Origin: Paracoccaceae bacterium
Lineage (GTDB): Bacteria > Pseudomonadota > Alphaproteobacteria > Rhodobacterales > Rhodobacteraceae
Assembly (NCBI GenBank): GCA_007120685.1
Contig: SKNG01000067.1
Location: 1-15,064, forward strand
Reading direction: 5' to 3'
DNA: 15,064 nucleotides
Shown here: positions 1 to 6,698 of the stretch, in pieces
Layout of the letters: each line of letters begins with the position of its first letter
Numbering within the stretch: position 1 is the first letter of the stretch
Notes under the pieces: model-generated
Database searches by the model: none
The model's input: only the letters and a program-made list of their open reading frames with translations
What the model was told of the DNA's origin: nothing
Position numbers and translations under genes: made by a program

Positions 1-18
1 CCTGGCTGTGAAGATGGA

Positions 19-228
19 TCAGCATGCCCCTGCCCCGTCCCGAATGTCCCTCAAGACCAGTCTTGCCATGAAGAGGGCAGATCGCCGAGGGGAAATGTGA
101 TCATCCGGGATCGAACACATACCGATTAACGTGTTCACTATTGCGAGAGGCAAGACCCACAATGGCGACCATTGCAATACGCCAAACACTGCCAATGCTA
201 ATAGCGAAACTGTTCCTAATATTTTCAC
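19..228 (-). CDS. Small hypothetical two-helix membrane protein
   Basis: I do not recognise this 69-residue ORF. It begins with GTG one base after the rpoD stop codon, so it could be translated by coupling to rpoD; there is no strong ribosome binding site beyond AGTAGG just before the start. Residues 4-20 and about 22-38 are hydrophobic and split by a short QWSP turn, which suggests a membrane hairpin. The C-terminal 30 residues are polar, with several Arg and Asp. Base composition here is clearly lower in G+C than the neighbouring genes, with codons such as ATA, TTA and CTA that are rare elsewhere in the window. That fits either a poorly conserved or recently acquired gene, or non-coding sequence downstream of rpoD. 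Existence as a gene is uncertain; no function is assigned. Confidence 0.4.
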   Translation of the reverse strand: MKILGTVSLLALAVFGVLQWSPLWVLPLAIVNTLIGMCSIPDDHISPRRSALFMARLVLRDIRDGAGAC

Positions 229-229
229 C

Positions 230-2227
230 CTACTGATCCAGGAAACTGCGCAGCTTGCGCGAACGGCTGGGGTGTTTCAGCTTGCGCAGCGCCTTGGCTT
301 CGATCTGCCGGATGCGTTCGCGGGTCACCGAAAACTGCTGGCCTACCTCCTCCAGCGTATGATCGGTGTTCATGCCGATGCCGAAACGCATCCGCAGCAC
401 CCGTTCCTCGCGCGGGGTGAGCGAGGACAGAACCCGCGTCGTCGTCTCGCGCAGGTTTTCCTGAATGGCGGAATCCAGCGGCAGGACGGCGTTCTTGTCC
501 TCGATGAAATCGCCAAGCTGGCTGTCTTCCTCGTCGCCGATGGGCGTTTCCAGGCTGATCGGCTCCTTGGCGATCTTCAGCACCTTGCGCACCTTGTCGA
601 GCGGCATCTGCAGCTTCTCGGCCAGTTCCTCGGGCGAGGGTTCGCGGCCGATCTCGTGCAGGATCTGACGGCTGGTGCGCACCAGCTTGTTCATCGTCTC
701 GATCATATGCACCGGAATGCGGATGGTGCGCGCCTGATCGGCAATCGACCGGGTGATCGCCTGCCGGATCCACCAGGTGGCGTAAGTGCTGAACTTGTAG
801 CCCCGGCGGTATTCGAACTTGTCCACCGCCTTCATCAGGCCGATATTGCCTTCCTGAATGAGATCAAGGAATTGCAGCCCGCGATTGGTGTATTTCTTGG
901 CAATCGAAATCACCAGTCGCAGGTTCGCCTCGACCATTTCCTTCTTGGCCTGGCGGGCTTCCTTCTCGCCCTTCTGCACCTGGTTCACGATGCGGCGGAA
1001 CTCGCCGATATCGACGCCGACATACTGGCCCACCTGTGCCATCTCGGCCCGCGCGGCATCGACCTGACCACCAAAACGGTCGAACAGCATATCCCAGCCG
1101 CGCCCCTTGGCGCCGGCCATGCGGTCGCACCAGGTGGGGTCAAGCTCATAGCCGCGATAGGCATCGATGAAATCACGCCGGTTCACGCGGGCCTGGTCGG
1201 CCAGCTTCACCATCGCGCTGTCGATCGACATGATGCGCTTGTTGATGCCATATAGCTGGTCGATCAGCGCCTCGATGCGGTTGTTGTGCAGATGCAGGCT
1301 GTTGACCAGTTCCACGATCTCGGCGCGCAGCTTCTGATAAGCGGCCTCCTGCGCGGTGGAAAAGCGCGCGTCCTCCTCCAGCGTCGCTTGCATGCGGCGC
1401 GACTGCATCGCCGCCAATTCCTCGTAATCCGCGGCGATCCGGTCCAGCGTCTCCAGCACCCGCGGCTTCAGCGAGGCCTCCATCGCAGCCAGCGACAGGT
1501 TCGACTGGTCGAACTCGTCGTCATCGTCCTCGCTGCCGGCGATGGGGTTGCCGTCGGCGTCCAGTTCCGGCTCGGCGCCGGGGGCACGCGCGGTATTGGC
1601 GGCAGGTGCCGGCTGCGCCGAGGGCTCGGCAAGGGCCACCTGCTCGCCCGCCCCGTCCTCGCCGTCCAGCGCGGTGCCGAAGGTGGCGTCCAGGTCGATC
1701 ACCTCGCGCAGCAGCACGTCCTCGGACAGAAGCTCGTCGCGCCAGACGATGATCGCCTTGAAGGTCAGCGGGCTTTCGCACAGGCCCGCGATCATCGTGT
1801 TGCGCCCGGCCTCTATCCGCTTGGCGATGGCGATCTCGCCCTCGCGCGACAGCAGTTCCACCGAGCCCATCTCGCGCAGATACATGCGCACCGGGTCGTC
1901 GGTGCGGTCCAGCGTTTCGGATTGCGTGCCGGATACCACCAGTTCGGTCGACCCGCTGGCCGCGCCCTTTGCCGGCTCGGCCTCTTCCGCCGCCTCTTCC
2001 TCCTCGACGACGTTGATGCCCATTTCGGATAGCATCGCCATCAGATCCTCGATCTGTTCCGAAGACACCTGATCGGCCGGCATCACCTGATTGAGCTGCT
2101 CATAGGTGATGAAGCCGCGTTCCTTGGCCTGCGAGATCATCCGCCGGACAGAGGCCTGGCTCATGTCCAGCGTGAATTCGGAATCCTGATCCTCAGGCTT
2201 GGCGTCGTCGGTGTCCTTGGCGGCCAT
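230..2227 (-). CDS. rpoD: RNA polymerase primary sigma factor RpoD (sigma-70)
   Basis: This 665-residue protein directs core RNA polymerase to housekeeping promoters. Region 1.1 lies at about 15-75 and an acidic Glu/Ala stretch follows. Region 1.2 (DPVRMYLREMG) is near 111. A long non-conserved region at about 145-420 includes a very acidic segment near 230-240 (EDDDDEFD). Region 2 spans about 430-507, with the core-binding and -10 recognition motif YKFSTYATWWIRQAITR at 477-493. Region 3 is at about 508-585. Region 4 is at about 598-655, with the -35 helix-turn-helix VTRERIRQIEAKALRKL at 635-651. The length is usual for alphaproteobacterial RpoD. ATG is preceded by a strong GGAGGT at 2231-2236, which fixes the start. 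It lies downstream of dnaG on the same strand, the classic macromolecular-synthesis order. Identification is secure. Confidence 0.98.
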   Translation of the reverse strand: MAAKDTDDAKPEDQDSEFTLDMSQASVRRMISQAKERGFITYEQLNQVMPADQVSSEQIEDLMAMLSEMGINVVEEEEAAEEAEPAKGAASGSTELVVSGTQSETLDRTDDPVRMYLREMGSVELLSREGEIAIAKRIEAGRNTMIAGLCESPLTFKAIIVWRDELLSEDVLLREVIDLDATFGTALDGEDGAGEQVALAEPSAQPAPAANTARAPGAEPELDADGNPIAGSEDDDDEFDQSNLSLAAMEASLKPRVLETLDRIAADYEELAAMQSRRMQATLEEDARFSTAQEAAYQKLRAEIVELVNSLHLHNNRIEALIDQLYGINKRIMSIDSAMVKLADQARVNRRDFIDAYRGYELDPTWCDRMAGAKGRGWDMLFDRFGGQVDAARAEMAQVGQYVGVDIGEFRRIVNQVQKGEKEARQAKKEMVEANLRLVISIAKKYTNRGLQFLDLIQEGNIGLMKAVDKFEYRRGYKFSTYATWWIRQAITRSIADQARTIRIPVHMIETMNKLVRTSRQILHEIGREPSPEELAEKLQMPLDKVRKVLKIAKEPISLETPIGDEEDSQLGDFIEDKNAVLPLDSAIQENLRETTTRVLSSLTPREERVLRMRFGIGMNTDHTLEEVGQQFSVTRERIRQIEAKALRKLKHPSRSRKLRSFLDQ

Positions 2228-2230
2228 GTA

Positions 2231-2236
2231 ACCTCC
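2231..2236 (-). promoter_or_regulatory. Ribosome binding site of rpoD
   Basis: The minus strand reads GGAGGT, three bases before the ATG at 2227-2225. It is the strongest Shine-Dalgarno match among the minus-strand genes of the window and supports the annotated rpoD start. Confidence 0.8.
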
Positions 2237-2269
2237 GGCGGGGCTGATTCGGCTGATGACAGATGTAGC

Positions 2270-2287
2270 GATTCGGTGCGGCGAATC
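2270..2287. repeat. GATTCG inverted repeat with two GANTC sites in the dnaG-rpoD gap
   Basis: A perfect 6-bp inverted repeat (GATTCG, 6-nt spacer, CGAATC) lies 42-60 bp upstream of the rpoD start. Each arm contains a GANTC site, the target of the alphaproteobacterial CcrM adenine methyltransferase. A third site (2246-2250) lies between this repeat and the rpoD start, and a fourth (2181-2185) is inside the first codons of rpoD. The arms could form a hairpin or bind a dimeric regulator. No clear sigma-70 -35/-10 pair was found in the 101-bp gap, so rpoD may rely mainly on readthrough from dnaG or on another sigma factor's promoter. Confidence 0.45.
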
Positions 2288-2328
2288 ACAGGGGGCGGGT
2301 GCGAAAGACGGGCGAAAAAGGCATGCTG

Positions 2329-4275
2329 TCAGCGCCTTCGTGGCTTTTTGACCCAGATTTCGGCGTCGATCAGGCTTTGCAGATGGTCGGACATGCTGGT
2401 TTCATCCTCCTGCGAATCGCCGGCGCGCTCCAACCGGTGTTGCCCGGCCTTCTGCAGGGCTGCGGCGGCCTGCCCCAGCCGCCATGTCAGCCCTTCGTCG
2501 GGCAGGCTTTCCATATCCGCCATCGCCTCGGCGATTTCCTCTTTCGCGGCGCTGCGGGCCTGCAGAAAGGTCAGGTCCTCGGACACGCAGAGCGCAATCT
2601 GGTCGGTATCGGCCTGCGGGCGCATAAGGGGCATCGAGGAGATATGGGGACGCCGGTGCAGCGCTTCCAGTGCCGGGCCGGCGTCGCGCGCCAGATCGGC
2701 GGCACCGGGGGGCGCGGGCAGCCCGGCGGCCTGGGTCAGACAGTCCAGCAGATGGCGATGATCCGGGCTGGCGGGCTCCAGCCGGGACAGGGCGGCATCG
2801 AAACGGGCAATCAGTTGCGGATGGGCGAAAAGCAGCGCCAGCACCCGCGCCTCGCGCAGGGCTTCGGCAACCGGCTGGTCACCCGCCGCCCCGGCCAGCA
2901 CCGTCGCCCTGGTGGCGGGCAGCGCGGTGTCGGCGCCGGGCAGCGCACCCCGCCGCCGTGCCCCCTTGCCCGCCCCCCGCTGCGGCGGTTGCGGGCGGAA
3001 AAGGCTGCGCATCAGGGTGCGGAACTCCTCGCGGTAATGGCTGCGCAGCGCCGGGTCGGCGATCCGCGCCTCGATCGCGCGCAGCCGCGCCTCCAGCGCC
3101 GCGCGGCGTTCGGGGCTGTCGAAGACCTGGCCCGCCGTCTCGCGCTCCCACAACAGCCGCGCCATCGGCACCGCGCGGTCGATCAGCGCCCGCATGGCGC
3201 CAGACCCGCCCGCGCGCAACAGGTCATCCGGGTCCTGCCCGGCGGGCAGCAGGCAGAAGCGCAGCCCCTGCCCCGCCGCCATCATCCCCAGCGCCAGATC
3301 GGCCAGCCGCTGCCCGGCGCGCAGCCCCGCCGCATCGCCATCCAGCGCCACCAGCGGCTCATCCGAGATCCGCCACAGCAGGCGCAACTGATCCTCGGTG
3401 ATGGCCGTGCCCAGCGGTGCCACGGCGCCGCCGAAGCCTGCCTGCACCAGGGCGATGACATCCATGTAGCCCTCGGCGACAATCAACGGCGCCCCCTGCC
3501 CCAGCGCCGCGCGGGCAGGGCCGAGATTGTACAGCGTGCGGCCCTTGTCGAAAAGCGGGGTTTCCGGCGAATTCAGATACTTGGCCCGCGCATTGGGCGA
3601 CAGCGCGCGGCCACCGAAGGCGATGCACCGCTCGCGCGTATCGCGGATGGGAAACATGATGCGGCCGCGAAACCGGTCATAGGGGGCCCCGCCATCGTCG
3701 GGCTTGGCGCAAAGCCCGGCCTCGATGATCAGATCCGGCGCCACGCCGGCCCCGGTCAGATGCGCCCAGAGCGCCTGGCGCGCATCGGGGGCAAAGCCCA
3801 GGCCAAAGCGTTCCTGCGCCGCCGCGTCCAGCCCCCGGCGCGCCAGATAGTCCCGCGCCGGGCCCGCCGCGCCGGTGTTCAGTTGCAGCCGGTAGAAGCG
3901 CGCGGCCTGCTCCATGACCTGCGCCAGTTCCGTGCGTCGGTCGGCGCGCTGCGCCGCTGCCGGGTCGCGCGCGGGCATGCTCATGCCGGCCTCGCGCGCC
4001 AGCACTTCCACGGCTTCCATGAAGCTGAGGTTGTCGCTTTCGCGCAGGAAGGTCAGCGCGTCGCCCTTGGCGTGACAGCCGAAGCAGTAATAGAAGCCCT
4101 TGCGGTCATCGACATGGAAGCTCGCGGTCTTTTCCTGATGGAAGGGGCATGGCGCCCACCAGTCGCCTTTGGCGGCGTTCGAGCGGCGCTGGTCCCAGCT
4201 TACCTTGCGCCCGATCACCTGCGACAGCGAAACACGGCTGCGCAATTCGTCCAGAAAGCCGTTGGGCAGCGACAT
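2329..4275 (-). CDS. dnaG: DNA primase DnaG
   Basis: This 648-residue primase makes RNA primers for replication with the DnaB helicase. The N-terminal CHC2 zinc finger is visible, with ligands C43, H46, C64 and C67. The catalytic core ends in a Toprim domain with E268 (in AEGYMD) and D312/D314 (in LDGDAAG), the expected metal-binding acids. A proline- and arginine-rich linker near 445-480 leads to a C-terminal helicase-binding region rich in acidic and alanine residues. I chose the internal ATG at 4275-4273 (MSLPNGFLDELRSRV) because family members start this way and a GGAG lies six bases upstream. The frame is open for 30 more codons to 4365, but that extension is unlike the family. rpoD follows after 101 bp. 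Length and motifs are normal. Confidence 0.96.
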   Translation of the reverse strand: MSLPNGFLDELRSRVSLSQVIGRKVSWDQRRSNAAKGDWWAPCPFHQEKTASFHVDDRKGFYYCFGCHAKGDALTFLRESDNLSFMEAVEVLAREAGMSMPARDPAAAQRADRRTELAQVMEQAARFYRLQLNTGAAGPARDYLARRGLDAAAQERFGLGFAPDARQALWAHLTGAGVAPDLIIEAGLCAKPDDGGAPYDRFRGRIMFPIRDTRERCIAFGGRALSPNARAKYLNSPETPLFDKGRTLYNLGPARAALGQGAPLIVAEGYMDVIALVQAGFGGAVAPLGTAITEDQLRLLWRISDEPLVALDGDAAGLRAGQRLADLALGMMAAGQGLRFCLLPAGQDPDDLLRAGGSGAMRALIDRAVPMARLLWERETAGQVFDSPERRAALEARLRAIEARIADPALRSHYREEFRTLMRSLFRPQPPQRGAGKGARRRGALPGADTALPATRATVLAGAAGDQPVAEALREARVLALLFAHPQLIARFDAALSRLEPASPDHRHLLDCLTQAAGLPAPPGAADLARDAGPALEALHRRPHISSMPLMRPQADTDQIALCVSEDLTFLQARSAAKEEIAEAMADMESLPDEGLTWRLGQAAAALQKAGQHRLERAGDSQEDETSMSDHLQSLIDAEIWVKKPRRR

Positions 4276-4576
4276 GCTGGCTCCGCTGTCGGTGACGCGA
4301 TGGAACGGGGCGCCAAGGCGGGCGCCTGCCAGATATAGGGGCAGACCGGCCGGCTGGGAAGGCATCTCGTCAAACGATGCGGTCTTGTAAGGTGCCGACA
4401 GGCGCGCCAGACAGCCAGGGATACAAGGGCCGGCGGCGACGCTTCGGCCGGGATATACTGGCTAAAGGAAGGGTTCGTCTCCGCCGCCTTTGCAACCTGG
4501 GGCGTCCCCGATGCGGCGGTCTGGGCCGGCGGTTGCGGGGTTCAACGGTGTCAGGTTGATCGCGCCGTCTGGTGCC

Positions 4577-4624
4577 TGGCAACGCGCCTTCGAAGGCGCG
4601 TGACAACGGGCTTTCGAAAGCCCG
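4577..4624 (-). repeat. Two tandem 24-bp hairpin units centred on TTCGAA
   Basis: Read on the minus strand, unit A (4624-4601) is the 18-nt perfect palindrome CGGGCTTTCGAAAGCCCG plus TTGTCA. Unit B (4600-4577) is CGCGCCTTCGAAGGCGCG plus TTGCCA. The units abut and match at 19 of 24 positions. Four of the five differences form two compensated base pairs within the palindromes, so both stems remain perfect. They lie 41 bases after the DUF4167 stop codon and could stabilise or end that transcript. They could also be a DNA site for a dimeric protein. Confidence 0.75.
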
Positions 4625-4630
4625 TTTTTC
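4605..4630 (+). terminator. Possible rho-independent terminator, plus-strand direction
   Basis: An 11-bp perfect stem half-turn (AACGGGCTTTC then GAAAGCCCGTT) is followed on the plus strand by TTTTT. No recognised plus-strand gene lies upstream, so either an unrecognised plus-strand transcript ends here or the structure mainly serves the minus-strand DUF4167 transcript. In the minus direction the stem is followed only by TTGTCA, a poor U-tract. Confidence 0.4.
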
Positions 4631-4635
4631 CGGCC

Positions 4636-4659
4636 GCTCCGGCACGCTACGGCCGGAGC
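4636..4659 (-). terminator. GC-rich hairpin just after the DUF4167 gene
   Basis: GCTCCGGC and GCCGGAGC form an 8-bp perfect stem around an 8-nt loop, starting six bases after the DUF4167 stop codon in the direction of transcription. The minus strand has no following T-tract. It is therefore more likely a pause or 3'-end stabilising structure acting with the two tandem hairpins than a classic intrinsic terminator. Confidence 0.4.
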
Positions 4660-4664
4660 CGGCA

Positions 4665-5555
4665 TCACTCGGCCGCGCTGGAGGTATCCTGCGTGTCCGC
4701 CGGCTCTTTCGTGGCCCTTGCCCGCGGTTTCCGGGGCGCGCGGGCGGGTCTTGCCGCCCCATCCGCCCCATCCGCCCCGTCCGCGGCACGCGGGGCGCGG
4801 CTGCTGGTGCGCCGCGGCTTCTTCGGCGCCGCCTCGCCGGCCTCGGCCGCGGTCGTTTCCGTTTCAGTGGCTGTGTTCGGGGCTGCCGCCGCGCCGCCCT
4901 CGCGGTTCTCCGGGGTATCGACCAGACCGGTTGCCGTCTCGCCCTCTGCCGTTTCAACGGTCTCGATGGCGGCTGCGGCTTCCCGGGGCTCGCGCGGCGG
5001 GTCGTTCGGCGGGTCGTTCGGGCGCTCTTCACCGCGCGCGACGCTCTCGCGGGCGTCCTTGCGCTCGTTCCCGGATGGCTGGCGGACGGCGTCCTGGCGC
5101 GGCGCGTTGCCGCCCTCGTCATCGCCACGGTCCTGTTGCGCCGTGTAGTCGGGCTGCTGGTCATCGCGCTGACCGCGCTGGCGGCCATTGTTCTGACCGC
5201 CCTGCTGATGACCGCGCTGCCCACCCTGCTGATGGCCGCCCTGCTGGTGGCCGCCCTGCTGATGGCCGCCCTGCTGCTGCTCGCGCCGGGCTTCGGCCTC
5301 GCGCGCCATCTCGGCCTGGGCTTCGCTCAGCATGCGGGTGTAATGCTCGGCATGCTGCAGGAAATTCTCGCTTGCCACGCGGTCGCCGGAAAGCTGGGCA
5401 TCGCGGGCGAGCGTCTGGTACTTGTCGATGATCTGCTGCGGCGTGCCGCGCACCTTGCCCTCGGGCCCGGAACTGTCGAACACGCGGTTGACGATATTGC
5501 CGAGCGGCTTGGGCCGGTTCGACTTCGAACGCGAGCGTTTGTTGGTTGTTCTCAT
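4665..5555 (-). CDS. DUF4167 domain protein
   Basis: This 296-residue protein of unknown function has the conserved alphaproteobacterial DUF4167 domain at about residues 5-85: a basic start (RTTNKRSRSKSNRPKP), then VRGTPQQIIDKYQTLARDAQLSGDRVASENFLQHAEHY. The rest is low-complexity: Gln/Gly/His repeats at 93-120, Arg/Asp/Gln-rich sequence to about 190, acidic Ala/Glu/Thr to 245, and a basic Lys/Pro/Arg tail at 246-284. Basic ends with a disordered middle suggest nucleic-acid binding, but this is inference. I chose ATG at 5555-5553 because the 13-codon upstream extension does not resemble the family; the ribosome binding site is weak. From memory, the gene commonly sits beside prmC and prfA in this class, as here, which hints at a link with translation. 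Confidence 0.85.
   Translation of the reverse strand: MRTTNKRSRSKSNRPKPLGNIVNRVFDSSGPEGKVRGTPQQIIDKYQTLARDAQLSGDRVASENFLQHAEHYTRMLSEAQAEMAREAEARREQQQGGHQQGGHQQGGHQQGGQRGHQQGGQNNGRQRGQRDDQQPDYTAQQDRGDDEGGNAPRQDAVRQPSGNERKDARESVARGEERPNDPPNDPPREPREAAAAIETVETAEGETATGLVDTPENREGGAAAAPNTATETETTAAEAGEAAPKKPRRTSSRAPRAADGADGADGAARPARAPRKPRARATKEPADTQDTSSAAE
5196..5278 (-). repeat. In-frame 15-bp tandem repeat coding QQGGH in the DUF4167 gene
   Basis: About four tandem 15-bp units (plus-strand core ATGGCCGCCCTGCTG) encode QQGGH repeats at residues 96-120, with the last unit interrupted by QRG. Units are nearly identical in DNA, so length change by slippage is likely. Shorter in-frame repeats encode NDPP twice (residues 180-187) and ADG three times (258-266). 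Confidence 0.85.
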
Positions 5556-5626
5556 AAACTGTGTTCCGGCCTCGGTCGGACTTTGAACCCGCAAGGCGCC
5601 CAGCGGCGCAGCGCGTTGGTTCCTGC

Positions 5627-5656
5627 AAGATAGGTGGTGCGGCGCAGACCGGCCAA
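5627..5656 (-). promoter_or_regulatory. Possible sigma-70 promoter of the DUF4167 gene
   Basis: On the minus strand TTGGCC (5656-5651) and TATCTT (5632-5627) are separated by 18 bp, each matching four of six consensus bases. Transcription would start near 5620, about 65 bases before the ATG. This lies in the 258-bp gap after prmC, in which I found no gene. The match is moderate only. Confidence 0.3.
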
Positions 5657-5813
5657 TCGGCAGGTGACTTTGCTTGGCGCCTGCTGCCGTCTAACCATGT
5701 CGCAGCCCGCCGCACAAGCCCATTTCTTGACGAATTGGCGGGTTTTCGCGCCAGCCTGGTCCATCGCCGGGTGATTTGCGCCTTTATGGCAACGCCCGAT
5801 GACGCTTTTGCGA

Positions 5814-6698
5814 CTATGCTACCGTCGGCCCGGCGCCCGGGTCTGGCGGCGCTGCGCGGGCAATTACCACCCTGTCGCGCCCGTCCATGTCCGGCAGGAT
5901 CTCCACCGCCTGTAGCCCGGCCTTGCGCATCAGCGCTGCCACCGCCGCGCCCTGCGTGGGGCCGGTTTCCACCAGAAGCCGCCCGCCAGGGGCCAGATGC
6001 GCCGCCGCCCCAGCACTGATGGCGCGGCAGGCATCCAGCCCGTCGCCGCCGGGGGTCAGGGCCAGATGCGGCTCCCAGTCGCGGGTTTCGGGGGCCAGGG
6101 CGGGCATTTCGGCGGCGGCGATATAGGGCGGATTGGCAACGATCAGGTCGAAGCGCCCGGCAACAGCGACAAACCAGTCCGACAGCACGAAATCCGCCCG
6201 GCCCGCCAGCCCCAGCGCGCAGGTATTCGCGCGGGCGACATCCAGCGCGGCGGGGGAAAGATCGACACCCAGACCGCTGGCCTGCGGGGCTTCGGCCAGC
6301 AGGGTCAGCAGAATGGCGCCCGACCCGGTGCCGAGATCCAGCACGCGGGCAAAGGGTTCGGCCAGCGCCGCGGCGATCAGGGTCTCGGTCTCCGGGCGCG
6401 GGTCCAGCACATCGGGGGTGACGATGAAGGACCGGCCCCAGAAGAGCCGGCGCCCGATGATCTGGCTGACCGGCTGGCGCGCGGCACGTCGGTCGATCAG
6501 CGCGGCGAAGCGGGCGGCGGTATCGGCGGGCGCGGGGTCGTGCAGCGCCAGCGACACCCGCTCGGGCGGCAGGCCCAGTGCATGGGCCAGCAGCAGGCGG
6601 GCATCGCGGGCCGGGTCGGCCACGCCGGCGGCGCGCAGCCGGGCGATGGCCGGGGGCAGCAGGCTGGCGGGCAGCAGAGGGGCGGGAGTGTCGCTCAC
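5814..6698 (-). CDS. prmC: Release factor glutamine N5-methyltransferase PrmC (HemK)
   Basis: This 294-residue SAM-dependent enzyme methylates the glutamine of the GGQ motif in peptide release factors, raising termination efficiency. An N-terminal helical domain (about 1-80) recognises the release factor. FWGRSF (86-91) and RPETE (101-105) lead into the Rossmann fold with SAM motif DLGTGSG at 121-127. The catalytic NPPY that holds the substrate glutamine is at 189-192. The start is GTG and shares four bases (GTGA) with the prfA stop, indicating translational coupling with its own substrate's gene. Length is close to the family norm. Identification is secure. Confidence 0.96.
   Translation of the reverse strand: MSDTPAPLLPASLLPPAIARLRAAGVADPARDARLLLAHALGLPPERVSLALHDPAPADTAARFAALIDRRAARQPVSQIIGRRLFWGRSFIVTPDVLDPRPETETLIAAALAEPFARVLDLGTGSGAILLTLLAEAPQASGLGVDLSPAALDVARANTCALGLAGRADFVLSDWFVAVAGRFDLIVANPPYIAAAEMPALAPETRDWEPHLALTPGGDGLDACRAISAGAAAHLAPGGRLLVETGPTQGAAVAALMRKAGLQAVEILPDMDGRDRVVIARAAPPDPGAGPTVA

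Larger units (their letters stand above)
4276..4664. other. Non-coding gap between DUF4167 gene and dnaG
   Basis: This 389-bp gap has no convincing gene. Short ORFs occur on both strands (for example an Arg-rich 60-codon plus-strand frame at 4377-4559), but they lack ribosome binding sites and recognisable domains. The left part should hold the dnaG promoter: a TATATC at 4337-4332 on the minus strand could be a -10 element, but no good -35 is spaced correctly. The right part holds three consecutive hairpins (4583-4600, 4607-4624, 4636-4659), described separately. Confidence 0.6.

Noticed and set aside
113..136. GAACAC/GTGTTC inverted repeat
   Set aside because: A 6-bp repeat with a 12-nt spacer inside the small ORF after rpoD; short enough to be chance and without a target promoter.
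131..1255. Long plus-strand open frame opposite rpoD
   Set aside because: It is antisense to a secure rpoD, has no recognisable domain and reflects the codon bias of GC-rich DNA. The same applies to long frames opposite dnaG (2299-4338), prfA (6578-7843), the nlpD-like gene (7943-9136) and lolC/E-lolD (minus frame 10931-12766).
4276..4365. 30-codon N-terminal extension of dnaG
   Set aside because: The family starts at MSLPNGFLDELR and has a GGAG upstream there; the extension has no resemblance to DnaG.
4377..4559. Arg-rich 60-codon plus-strand frame ending 23 bases before the 4582-4630 hairpins
   Set aside because: The terminator-like position is tempting, but there is no ribosome binding site, no promoter with correct spacing and no recognisable sequence. 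Kept only as a possible transcript under the hairpin finding.
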